Shown: positions 1-7,932 of the stretch, one piece after another | How positions within the stretch are numbered: position 1 is the first letter of the stretch | Layout of the letters: every line of letters starts with the position of its first letter | From: Streptomyces sp. NRRL S-1022 | GTDB taxonomy: Bacteria; Actinomycetota; Actinomycetes; Streptomycetales; Streptomycetaceae | Direction: 5' to 3' | Length of the DNA stretch: 64,000 bases | NCBI RefSeq assembly: GCF_000720135.1 | Contig: NZ_JOIU01000032.1 | Coordinates: 1 to 64,000, forward strand | Notes under the pieces: generated by a model | Told to the model about the DNA's origin: nothing | Database searches by the model: none | What the model saw: only the letters and a program-made list of their open reading frames with translations | Made by a program: the position numbers and the translations under genes

Positions 1-412
1 CTCCCGGCCCCCGCCCTCGCCTTCCGGCTTCCGGCTCCCGCCCCCGCCTTCCAGCTTCCGCCTCCCGCCTTCCGGCTCCCGCCCTCGCCTTCCGGCTTCC
101 GGCTTCCGGCTTCCGGCTTCCGCCTTCCGGCTTCCGCCTTCCGGCTTCCGCCTTCCGGCTTCCGGCTTCCGCCTTCCGGCTTCCGCCTTCCGCCTTCCGG
201 CTCCCGCCTTCCGCCTTCCGGCTCCCGGCTTCCGGCTCCCGCCTCCCGGCTTCCGCCTCCCGCCTTCCGCCTTCCGCCTTCCGCCTTCCGCCTTCCGGCT
301 CCCGCCCCCCCTTCCAGCCTCCGGCTCCCGCCCCCGCCTTCCAGCTCCCGGCTCCCGCCTCCCGGCTTCCAGCTCCCGCCCCCCGCCCTCCAGCTCCCGG
401 CTTCCGATTCCT
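1..412. repeat. Pyrimidine-rich 7-bp-period tandem repeat tract
   Basis: The tract is built from variants of the heptamer TTCCGGC/TTCCGCC, with some CTCCCGG units. Adenine is almost absent from the plus strand. The period of about 7 is clearest around 80-300, where units follow head to tail; the flanks are more degenerate. The repeat begins before the window, so the array is longer than what is seen here. No reading frame through it looks coding. It stops about 80 bases before the MoxR-type gene. Such arrays are prone to slippage and to assembly error, so the copy number may not be exact. Confidence 0.9.
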
Positions 413-489
413 GTACGGCACGGCCGTGTCCGTCGCCGCGCCCCCGCACGCCTCCTTCCGTTCCCCCGACTCCACCCCAGGTGACACCC

Positions 490-1755
490 ATGACCTCGAA
501 CACCCTCCCGTCCGCACCCGGCGCACCCACCACCGGCGCCCAACTCGCCCTCGCCGACGACCTCTTGCGGCGGCTGCGGACGACCACCACCGAGCCGCGC
601 CCCGACGAGCAGCTCGAAGCACTCACCCTGGCCGTCGCGGCCGACCTGCCCGTGCTGCTCTGGGGAGAACCGGGCATCGGCAAGACCGCGGCCCTGACCC
701 AGCTCGCCACCTCCCTCGACCTGCCGCTGACCACCGTGATCGCCAGCGTCCACGAGCCGTCCGACTTCTCCGGACTGCCCATCGTCGGCGACGACCCGGC
801 GGTGCAGGGCGTGCCGATGGCGCCGCCGCAGTGGGCCGTCGAGCTGGTACGCGCCGGGAAGGGCCTGCTCTTCCTGGACGAACTCTCCACCGCCACCCCG
901 GCCGTCCAGGCCGCGCTGCTCCGCGTCGTCCTGGAACGAAAGGTCGGCGCCCTGCAACTGCCGCCGGGCGTACGGATCGTGGCCGCCGCCAACCCGCGCG
1001 CCTCGGCGGCGGACGGCTGGGAGCTGAGCCCGCCGCTCGCCAACCGGTTCGTGCACCTGTACTGGGTGCACGACCGGGACGTGGTGGTGCGCGGACTGGG
1101 CGGGGTCTGGCCCCGCGCGGAACTGCCCCGGCTGGAGCCGGAACGGTTGCCGGAGGCGGTGGCGTACGCCCGGCGCGCCGTCTGCGGGTTCCTCCAGGCC
1201 CGGCCGACACTGATCCACCGGCTGCCGGGCACGGAGAGCCGGCGCGGCGCTGCCTGGCCCTCGCCCCGCAGCTGGGAAGCCGCGCTGACGCTGCTGGCCT
1301 TCGGCACGGCCGCCGCCGTCTCCCGGGAGGTGCTCGCGCTGCTTATACGGGGCGCGGTGGGGGACGGCCCGGGACTCGAACTCCTCGCCCACCTGGACCG
1401 GATGGACCTGCCGGACCCCGAGTCCCTGCTGGCCGATCCGCCCGTCGCCGAGCTGCCGGAACGCGGCGACCTGCGGCAGGCGGCGCTGGAGGCGGTGGTG
1501 GCCGCCGTCGGCGCGCGACCCGAGCGGGAACGCTGGGAGGCGGCCTGGAAGGTGCTGGCCCGGGCCCTGGAGACCGGCGCCCCTGACCTGCTGGTCGCCC
1601 CCGCGACCACGCTGGCCGCGCTGCGGCGCGACGACTGGCAGCTGCCACAGACGCTGGACCGGCTGGCCGGGGTGGTCGGTCTCGCCCGCCGCGCCGACCG
1701 GTCGGTGGTCCGGGCCACGGCAGGCAGCGGGAGCGCGGCGGGGGCGCGCCGGTGA
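490..1755 (+). CDS. MoxR-type AAA+ ATPase
   Basis: This is a 421-residue ATPase of the MoxR branch of AAA+ proteins, which usually act as chaperones for a VWA-domain partner encoded next door. A Walker A motif GEPGIGKT lies at residues 59-66 and a Walker B motif LLFLDE at about 126-131, followed by a sensor-type segment (AAANPR) near residue 167. ATG at 490 is preferred because AGGTGA lies six bases upstream; an in-frame GTG at 481 would add three residues. The last four bases overlap the next gene (GTGA), so the two are translationally coupled. I infer that it remodels or activates the VWA/metallopeptidase product. The client process is unknown. Confidence 0.9.
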   Translation: MTSNTLPSAPGAPTTGAQLALADDLLRRLRTTTTEPRPDEQLEALTLAVAADLPVLLWGEPGIGKTAALTQLATSLDLPLTTVIASVHEPSDFSGLPIVGDDPAVQGVPMAPPQWAVELVRAGKGLLFLDELSTATPAVQAALLRVVLERKVGALQLPPGVRIVAAANPRASAADGWELSPPLANRFVHLYWVHDRDVVVRGLGGVWPRAELPRLEPERLPEAVAYARRAVCGFLQARPTLIHRLPGTESRRGAAWPSPRSWEAALTLLAFGTAAAVSREVLALLIRGAVGDGPGLELLAHLDRMDLPDPESLLADPPVAELPERGDLRQAALEAVVAAVGARPERERWEAAWKVLARALETGAPDLLVAPATTLAALRRDDWQLPQTLDRLAGVVGLARRADRSVVRATAGSGSAAGARR

Positions 1756-3134
1756 AGGGGGCCGCGAAGCGCCCGGTCCCGCTGCCGCACCCCATGGCCC
1801 CGCCCCCGGCGCCACGCCCGGTGCGGGCCGCCGTGCCCGGGCCGCCGGCCGGCACCGGTGCCCCGTACGACCGGAGCCGGCTCCCCCTGGACACCGAGAA
1901 GCTGCTGGCCGCCCGGCTGCACGCGGTGAAGGTGCGCCCCTACCTGGCCGCCGCCCTCTTCGCGCTGCACGTCGTGGAGGACCGCTCGGTGCCGACGATG
2001 GCGGTGGACGCGCACTGGCGCTGCTACGTCTCGCCCGGCTTCGTCGCGCGCACCCCGGTGGAGGAGCTGGCGGGCGTCTGGGTGCACGAGGTGTCCCACC
2101 TGCTGAGGGACCACCACGGACGCGGCGAGCGGTACGCGCGGGAGCACGAGGAGCACGGGCCGGGCCGGGGCGCCGGCACGGGGGCCGCTTCCGGGGGCTG
2201 GGAGAGGCTGCGCCGCAACATCGCCGCCGACTTCGAGATCAACGACGACATCTACGGTGACGGTCTGCCCCGGCCCGCCGGAGCGGTGCTGCCGTCACTG
2301 CTGCGGTTGCCCGAGGGCCTGTTGATGGAGGAGTACCTGCGGACGGCGTCGATGTCCGGGCTCGCCGCCGACCTGGCCTGGCTGGACTGCGGCAGCGGTG
2401 CCGACGGGCAGGCCCGGCCGTGGGAGCTGGGTCCCGACGGCGCCCGCGGGCTGAGCAGGCAGCAGCGGGACGCGGTGCGCTTCCGGGTCGCCGAGGGCAT
2501 CAAGGGACGGCCGGGCGACGCACCGGAGGGATGGCGCCGGTGGGCGGACGAGGCGTTCCATCCTCCGCAGCCCTGGCGGCAGTTGCTCGGGGCGGCCGTC
2601 CGGGCGGCGGCGGCCGCGCCGGGCGTCGGAGAGAACCACAGCTACCGGCGTCCCTCCCGGCGCTCGGCCGGCCTCCCCGGAGTCCTGCTGCCGAGCCTGC
2701 GCCGCACACCGCCCCACGTCTGCGTGGTGATCGACACCTCCGGGTCGGTGAGCGACGCCGAACTGGGCAGCGCACTGCTGGAGGTGGCGGCGATCTCGCG
2801 GGCGGTGGGCGGGCGGCGCGACCTCGTCTCGGTGATCTCCTGCGACGCGGCGGCCGGGGTCGCCGTACCGCTCTGCCGGGCCGAGAACATCGAACTGCTC
2901 GGCGGCGGGGGGACCGACCTGCGCTCCGGCTTCACCCGCGCGCTGCGCTCCCGGCCCCGCCCGGACGTGATCGTCGCTCTCACCGACGGTCAGACGCCGT
3001 GGCCCTCCGCGCAGCCGCCCTGCCGCACCGTCGTCGGGCTCTTCCCCCGCCCCGCGCGCGCCGTGGACGAGGACGATCCCGACCACGTCCCCGACGGCCC
3101 GCCGCCCTGGGCGCGTGTCGTCACCATCGGCTGA
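1752..3134 (+). CDS. VWA-like / putative metallopeptidase protein (DUF2201 type)
   Basis: A 460-residue protein with two recognisable parts. The N-terminal half has a zinc-protease-like HEVSH motif at residues 112-116, matching HExxH, inside a segment of the DUF2201 putative-metallopeptidase type. The C-terminal half has a VWA-like fold with a MIDAS-type motif DTSGSVS at 328-334 and a later TDGQT segment. The first 45 residues are proline-rich and look disordered. The gene starts with GTG inside the stop of the ATPase gene. MoxR ATPases paired with such VWA proteins are common in bacteria, but their substrates are mostly unknown; cofactor insertion or complex assembly is a guess. Proteolytic activity has not been shown for the family as far as I know. 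Confidence 0.85.
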   Translation: MKGAAKRPVPLPHPMAPPPAPRPVRAAVPGPPAGTGAPYDRSRLPLDTEKLLAARLHAVKVRPYLAAALFALHVVEDRSVPTMAVDAHWRCYVSPGFVARTPVEELAGVWVHEVSHLLRDHHGRGERYAREHEEHGPGRGAGTGAASGGWERLRRNIAADFEINDDIYGDGLPRPAGAVLPSLLRLPEGLLMEEYLRTASMSGLAADLAWLDCGSGADGQARPWELGPDGARGLSRQQRDAVRFRVAEGIKGRPGDAPEGWRRWADEAFHPPQPWRQLLGAAVRAAAAAPGVGENHSYRRPSRRSAGLPGVLLPSLRRTPPHVCVVIDTSGSVSDAELGSALLEVAAISRAVGGRRDLVSVISCDAAAGVAVPLCRAENIELLGGGGTDLRSGFTRALRSRPRPDVIVALTDGQTPWPSAQPPCRTVVGLFPRPARAVDEDDPDHVPDGPPPWARVVTIG

Positions 3135-3167
3135 GCCCGCACCGGCCCCCGGCCGGCCCGCACCGGC

Positions 3168-3737
3168 TCAGCCCTTCCACTCGTGGGCGAGGACCGCGTA
3201 CACGTACTCGCTGCCCCAGCGATCACCGTCGAGGTCGTTGTCGACCAGGTGCGCCTCCCGCCGCATGCCGAGACGCTCGCACACGCGCACCGAGGCGGTG
3301 TTGAGGACGTCGAGCCGGGCGTAGAGGCGGTGGACGCCCAGCCGGCCGAAGGCCGACGAAGCGAGGGCGCGCGCCGCCTCGGTGGCGTAACCGTGCCCGG
3401 CGTAGCGGGGATTGAAGACCCAGCCGATCTCCGCCTGCCGGGCGCGGGCGCTCGTGAGCGTCAGGACCACCTCGCCGATGACGACGCGTGGCTCCTGTGC
3501 CCGGCACACGGCCAGCAGCAGTACGTCACCGTCCGCCTCCCACGGCGTCCCGGCCGCCCGCGCGGCGATGGACTCGGCGCAGCCCTCGCGGGTGAGCGGC
3601 GGCCGGTACAGGAACCGGGCCACCTCCGGCAGGCGCTGGTACGCGTACCGTTCCTCGACGTCGTCAGCGGTGAAGAGCCGCAGGACCAGCCGCTCGGTGG
3701 CGACCGGTGCCTGGACTCCAGGCGAGACAGCGGTCAT
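3168..3737 (-). CDS. GNAT family N-acetyltransferase (RimJ/RimL type)
   Basis: A 189-residue acetyltransferase. It opens with TERLVLRLFTADDVEE, the usual first strand and helix of RimJ/RimL-like GNAT proteins. The acetyl-CoA loop appears as RYAGHGYATEAARAL, and the ending VNTASVRVCERLGMRREAH-like segment (here LNTASVRVCERLGM) is typical of the family. Substrates are N-terminal amines of ribosomal proteins or small amines; which one cannot be read from sequence. The ATG at 3737 is chosen because the residues before it show no family similarity, although the frame stays open to 3821. It is transcribed away from its right-hand neighbour and converges on the VWA gene. Confidence 0.88.
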   Translation of the reverse strand: MTAVSPGVQAPVATERLVLRLFTADDVEERYAYQRLPEVARFLYRPPLTREGCAESIAARAAGTPWEADGDVLLLAVCRAQEPRVVIGEVVLTLTSARARQAEIGWVFNPRYAGHGYATEAARALASSAFGRLGVHRLYARLDVLNTASVRVCERLGMRREAHLVDNDLDGDRWGSEYVYAVLAHEWKG

Positions 3738-3989
3738 TCGGACCTCCCCGTGTGCTGTCGATGAGTCACCGGTCAGCGTAGTCGGCCACCGGCTTCCCGC
3801 TGCTGTCAGCAGGTCTCGCACCGGTCGAGGTGGCCGGGGTGACCGTGTTCACCGAGGTATCCCTCGCCGACCGTGCGCGAAGCACCCGGCGGGCCGTCCT
3901 CGGCGGAAGGAGGCTGGACCGCCCTTCACCGGGTAGCCGAACCCCACGGGGCCCGACAACGACAGGGCAGCCCTGGCGAAAGGAGTGTC

Positions 3990-4151
3990 ATGGCAGGCGT
4001 TTTCCAGCGCATCAAGGACTTCGCGAGGAGTCCGCAGGGGCAGCGCACGATCGAGCAGGTACGCCGTACCGCGGCCGATCCGCGCCGCCGGGCCCAGGCC
4101 CAGCGGCTCATCGGCAAGCTGCGCACCCGCCGTTCGACGTCGGGGATGTGA
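3990..4151 (+). CDS. Small basic conserved protein, 53 aa
   Basis: A 53-residue, arginine-rich protein beginning MAGVFQRIKDFARSPQGQRT. A strong ribosome site AAAGGAG ends five bases before the ATG, which makes translation likely despite the short length. The sequence suggests two amphipathic helices and no membrane segment. I recall very similar short proteins in other Streptomyces genomes, but no function is known to me. It stands alone between a leftward acetyltransferase gene and a rightward membrane protein gene. Confidence 0.7.
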   Translation: MAGVFQRIKDFARSPQGQRTIEQVRRTAADPRRRAQAQRLIGKLRTRRSTSGM

Positions 4152-4276
4152 CCCCACACTCCCGGGGCCGGGCGGACCCGGACCGGCAGGCGGCACGGTA
4201 CCTGGCACAGCCGCCTGCGTGAGGACTCCGCCCGGCCACCCGCAACCGACACGCCGGCACACGCGTCGCAGGACAC

Positions 4277-4702
4277 ATGGAACGTGCGTGGCTCTTCTCC
4301 CTGATCCCCCTGACGATCGGCGTGGTCTTCCTCGCCTTCGGTGCGTACGGTCTCCGCCGCGCCGCGGTGCTTCGCCGCACGGGCGTCGACGCGGAGGCGC
4401 GGATCGTCCGGCACGAAGCCCGGCGGAACGACGAGGGCGTCACGTTCTACCACCCGGTCGCGGCCTGGACGGCCCAGGACGGAACCGCATGCGAGTACGC
4501 GTCCCGGTACGGCCGCGGAACCATGCGCGACACCCTCGGAGCCGGGACGCGCGTCCTGGTCCGGTACGACCCGCGGGCCCCGCACCGGTTCGCGATCCAG
4601 GGCTGGGACATGACGAGGCTCGACCTGCTGTTCACGGTGCTGGGCTCGGTGCTGGCCACCGGCACGGTGACGGTCCTGCTCGTCCGGCTGCTGACCCTCT
4701 GA
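4277..4702 (+). CDS. DUF3592-type membrane protein
   Basis: A 141-residue protein with a transmembrane helix at about residues 5-26 and another at about 117-138. Between them lies a small beta-rich domain of about 80 residues, with segments such as AEARIVRHEARR and VLVRYDPRAPHRFAIQGW. This layout and the VLVRYDP segment match the DUF3592 family, whose function is unknown. It is probably a small envelope protein with the beta domain on one side of the membrane. There is no clear operon partner; the next gene is 150 bases downstream and has its own upstream repeats. Confidence 0.75.
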   Translation: MERAWLFSLIPLTIGVVFLAFGAYGLRRAAVLRRTGVDAEARIVRHEARRNDEGVTFYHPVAAWTAQDGTACEYASRYGRGTMRDTLGAGTRVLVRYDPRAPHRFAIQGWDMTRLDLLFTVLGSVLATGTVTVLLVRLLTL

Positions 4703-4762
4703 CAGGGCACCGCGACACCCGCCGGGGGCCCGGCCGCGGGCCGGTGAGCGGACCGCCGTCAG

Positions 4763-4816
4763 CATCCGGATGTAGACCGGTGGTCCGATACGGCCCCGGA
4801 TTGCATCCGGTGGATG
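4763..4816. promoter_or_regulatory. Paired CATCC/GGATG inverted repeats upstream of hydrolase
   Basis: Two related inverted repeats precede the hydrolase start. The first is the perfect palindrome CATCCGGATG at 4763-4772. The second is CATCC-GGT-GGATG at 4804-4816. Their centres are 42-43 bases apart, about four helical turns, as expected for a regulator binding two sites. The second ends 38 bases before the ATG at 4855. No regulator gene is adjacent, so the assignment is by position and symmetry only. Confidence 0.35.
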
Positions 4817-4854
4817 GACGCGGCCCGGCCGCGGCGCATGCCAGCGTTGCCCCC

Positions 4855-6075
4855 ATGCCAGTCAACTTCTCCGCACCACAACGACGTTCGACGTCCGACA
4901 CGGCCTTGACGCGCCGGCGCCTGCTGGGAGCCGCGCTGGCGGCCGGCGCCGCCGTACCGCTCGGCGCCGTCGGGGCGGCCCGGGCCTCGGCCGCGTCCGC
5001 CCCCGCACGGCTCATCCTGCCCGCGCCGACCGGGCCGTACCCGGTGGGCACGGTGGCCCTGCGCCTCGTCGACACCGCCCGCCCGGACCCCGTGGCCGGC
5101 CCCGGGCGCCACCGCGAGCTGATGGCGAGCGTCTGGTACCCCGCCCGGGACGTCCCGGGGCATCCGCTCGCGCCGTGGATGTCCGCCGGCGCGCTGCGGG
5201 AGCTGCTCGCGTCCGCCGGGTTTCCCGCCGACGCCGTACAGGTGCCGCTGACGTCCGGCCACCGGTGCGCCCCGGTGCGACGGGACGGCCGGGAACTGCC
5301 GGTCGTCGTCTTCTCGCACGGCGCGCACAGCCACCGGGCCGATCACACCGTCATCGTGCAGGAACTCGCCAGCCACGGCTACGTGGTGGTGACGGCGGAC
5401 CACACCTACGACGCCTTCACCGAGTTCCCCGACGGACGGATCCTCACCCCGCTGACGGACCCGCGGTACGCCATGGGCCCGGCGGACTTCGCCGCGGACA
5501 TCCGGTTCGTCCTCGACCGTGTCGGGGACCTGGCCGCCGGGCGCAATCCCGACGCCGACGGCCGGGCCCTGCCGACGGGCCTGGCCGGCGGGATCGACCC
5601 GCGGCGCATCGGCATGTTCGGCTGGTCGAAGGGCGGGACGGCGACCGCGCGCCTCATGCTCGACGATCCGCGGCTGCGGGCCGGGCTGAGCCTCGACGGA
5701 CCGATGCTGCCGGCCATGGCCGGCGAGCTGGACCGGCCGTTCATGATGATGACGGCCGAGTTCACCCGGGCCGCGGAGCCCGCCGTCGCCGAGTTCTGGA
5801 CGCACCTGCGCGGATGGCGGCTCGACATCCGGGCCGAGGGGGCCGTCCACGCCTCCTACGGCGACAACCAGGTGCTGATCCCGCAACTGGCGGTGGCGGT
5901 GGGCATGAGCGAAGAGGAACTGCGCGGCTGGACCGGCACCCTCGCCCCCGCGCGGGCGGTACGCATCCAGCAGGCGTACCCGCTCGCGTTCTTCGACGTG
6001 CACCTGCGGCACCGGCGCCGGCAGCTGCTCGACGGCCCGTCCCGGGAGTTCCCGGAGGTGACCTTCCTGCCCTGA
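4855..6075 (+). CDS. Tat-exported alpha/beta hydrolase (PAF-acetylhydrolase/lipase-like)
   Basis: A 406-residue secreted hydrolase. Residues 1-48 form a twin-arginine signal (TRRRLLGAALAAGAA) ending near the ARASA segment. The nucleophile elbow GWSKG places the catalytic serine at residue 258. An oxyanion-type loop FSHGAHSHRADH comes earlier and a histidine in EGAVHASY is the likely catalytic base. The overall plan resembles the platelet-activating-factor acetylhydrolase and dienelactone-hydrolase-like enzymes that Streptomyces secrete, some of which hydrolyse polyesters or lipids. The ATG at 4855 is chosen because it starts the Tat signal; the frame is open far upstream. It lies just before a GMC oxidoreductase and a patatin, suggesting a lipid-related role, but a shared transcript is not proven. 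Confidence 0.82.
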   Translation: MPVNFSAPQRRSTSDTALTRRRLLGAALAAGAAVPLGAVGAARASAASAPARLILPAPTGPYPVGTVALRLVDTARPDPVAGPGRHRELMASVWYPARDVPGHPLAPWMSAGALRELLASAGFPADAVQVPLTSGHRCAPVRRDGRELPVVVFSHGAHSHRADHTVIVQELASHGYVVVTADHTYDAFTEFPDGRILTPLTDPRYAMGPADFAADIRFVLDRVGDLAAGRNPDADGRALPTGLAGGIDPRRIGMFGWSKGGTATARLMLDDPRLRAGLSLDGPMLPAMAGELDRPFMMMTAEFTRAAEPAVAEFWTHLRGWRLDIRAEGAVHASYGDNQVLIPQLAVAVGMSEEELRGWTGTLAPARAVRIQQAYPLAFFDVHLRHRRRQLLDGPSREFPEVTFLP

Positions 6076-6206
6076 GACGGACCCCGGAACGGGGAGGGGC
6101 CAGGGCACGCTCGGCATGCGCCGCGCGACCGGCTGCGCCACAATGGGAGGACACGAGCGTTTGCCTGTCCTGCGCGAGGGCTTGATGCTTCTCGGAGGCA
6201 GCCGGC

Positions 6207-7925
6207 ATGGAAATCTTCGACGCCGTGGTGATCGGGTCGGGATTCGGCGGCTCGGTCGTGACGGCACGACTGGCGGAGGCACACCAGCGCGTTTGCCTGC
6301 TGGAACGCGGCAGGGCGTACGCGCCGGGTACCTTTCCGCGCGGGCCGCACGCGACCGCGTCGAACTTCTGGGCCCCGGACCACGGGCTGTACGGCATGTT
6401 CGACGTGTGGAGCTTCTCGGAACTCGACGCCGTCGTGTGCAGCGGACTCGGTGGCGGTTCGCTGATCTACGCCAACGTCCTGCTGCGCAAACCCGAGAAC
6501 TGGTTCCCCCAGGGCGACGCCCCGGAGGGCTGCGGTGAGTACTGGCCGATCGGCTACAAGGAGCTGGTCGGGCACTACGAGAAGGTCGAGCGGGCGATGG
6601 GCGTGCAGAGGTACCCCACCGACCACGAGCCCTACCGGAGCACGCCGAAGACCCTGGCGATGCAGGAGGCGGCGCGGCGGCTGGGCCTGGACTGGGAACT
6701 CCCCCACCTGGCCGTGACCTTCGGCAACCCGGGGGAGACGCCGGTGCCCGGGGTGCCCGTCGCGGGTGGCGCGGAGAACCGGTACGGGGTTCCGCGCTAC
6801 ACCTGCCGGCTCGTCGGCGAGTGCGACATCGGCTGCAATTTCGGCAGCAAGAACACCCTCGACCTCACCTATCTCAGCACCGCCGAGATGAAGCACGGAG
6901 CCGTGCTCCGCACCGGCTGCGAGGTGAAGTCCTTCACGCCCACGTCCGACGGGTTCCTGATCTCCTACCTGGACCGGCGGCTTGACCCGGCGGAGGGGGA
7001 CCGAGCGGAGGGGGAACGGGACACGCCCGTACCGCACGTCGTACGGGCACACCGGCTGATCCTCGCCGCCGGGGCGCTCGGCACGCCGTACCTGCTCCTG
7101 CGGAACCGGAGCCAGCTCCCGGATCTCGGCCCGGCCCTCGGCACCCGGTTCTCCGGCAACGGCGACTTCCTGGGATTCGTCTTCAAGGCCCGGGACCGGC
7201 ACGGCGGCCAGGACACACCCCGGCTGCTGCACCCCAGTTTCGGCCCGGTCATCACCAGCGCGATGCGCTCGCCGGACCGCCTCGACGGCGGTACCGGCCG
7301 CGGATTCTTCATCGAGGACGCCGGATACCCGGACTTCATCAACTGGCTGGTGGAGCAGAACGCCCTCACCGCCTCCGGGCACGTGCTGCGCTTCCTGCTG
7401 CGCAGGGGCTGGTCCCGGCTGAGCCACAGTCCCCGCAGCGAGGTCGGACGTCAGCTGTCCGGCGCCCTGAGCAAAGGCTTGTTCACGGCCACCTCGCTCC
7501 CGCTGCTCGGCATGGGGCGGGACATGCCGACGGGCCGGATGCGGCTGCGCGACGGATACCTGGACCTGGACTGGGACACCGCCGCCTCGGACGCCTACCT
7601 CCACCGGATGAACGGGACCATGCGCGCACTGTCCTCGGCGCTGGGCGGCTGCTACGCCTCGGACCCACTGTCGTACCTCAACCGGCTCATCACCGTGCAC
7701 CCGCTCGGCGGTGCCCCGATGGGCCGCAACCGGCAGGAGGGCGTGGTCGATTCCTACGGGCGGGTGTACGGCTGCCCTGGCCTGTCGATCGTCGACGGGT
7801 CGATCATGCCCGGTCCGGTCGGTGCCAATCCCTCGCTCACCATCGCGGCCCTCGCCGACCGTGCGGCCGACGCCGTCATCGACGATCTCGACGCGGGGAA
7901 GCGACGATCCCGGACAAGGCGGTGA
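6207..7925 (+). CDS. GMC-family FAD oxidoreductase (cholesterol-oxidase-like)
   Basis: A 572-residue flavoprotein. The Rossmann motif IGSGFGGSVVTARLAE lies at residues 9-24 and binds FAD. Residues around 80-90 (SGLGGGSLIYANV) match the second GMC signature, and the C-terminal HPLGGAPMGRN and DGSIMPGPVGANPSLTIAAL segments match the substrate and flavin-closing region of cholesterol oxidase-like enzymes. Members oxidise sterol or other alcohols with oxygen or another acceptor. No signal peptide is visible, so it is probably cytoplasmic, unlike secreted cholesterol oxidases. GGAGG at 6194-6198 supports the start. The patatin gene begins seven bases after its stop, so the two are co-transcribed. 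Confidence 0.88.
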   Translation: MEIFDAVVIGSGFGGSVVTARLAEAHQRVCLLERGRAYAPGTFPRGPHATASNFWAPDHGLYGMFDVWSFSELDAVVCSGLGGGSLIYANVLLRKPENWFPQGDAPEGCGEYWPIGYKELVGHYEKVERAMGVQRYPTDHEPYRSTPKTLAMQEAARRLGLDWELPHLAVTFGNPGETPVPGVPVAGGAENRYGVPRYTCRLVGECDIGCNFGSKNTLDLTYLSTAEMKHGAVLRTGCEVKSFTPTSDGFLISYLDRRLDPAEGDRAEGERDTPVPHVVRAHRLILAAGALGTPYLLLRNRSQLPDLGPALGTRFSGNGDFLGFVFKARDRHGGQDTPRLLHPSFGPVITSAMRSPDRLDGGTGRGFFIEDAGYPDFINWLVEQNALTASGHVLRFLLRRGWSRLSHSPRSEVGRQLSGALSKGLFTATSLPLLGMGRDMPTGRMRLRDGYLDLDWDTAASDAYLHRMNGTMRALSSALGGCYASDPLSYLNRLITVHPLGGAPMGRNRQEGVVDSYGRVYGCPGLSIVDGSIMPGPVGANPSLTIAALADRAADAVIDDLDAGKRRSRTRR

Positions 7926-7932
7926 CGGACGG

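Noticed and set aside
3985..4854. Upstream extension of the Tat hydrolase frame by 290 codons
   Set aside because: It crosses the 53-residue gene and the DUF3592 gene in another frame and would bury the Tat signal in the middle of the protein.
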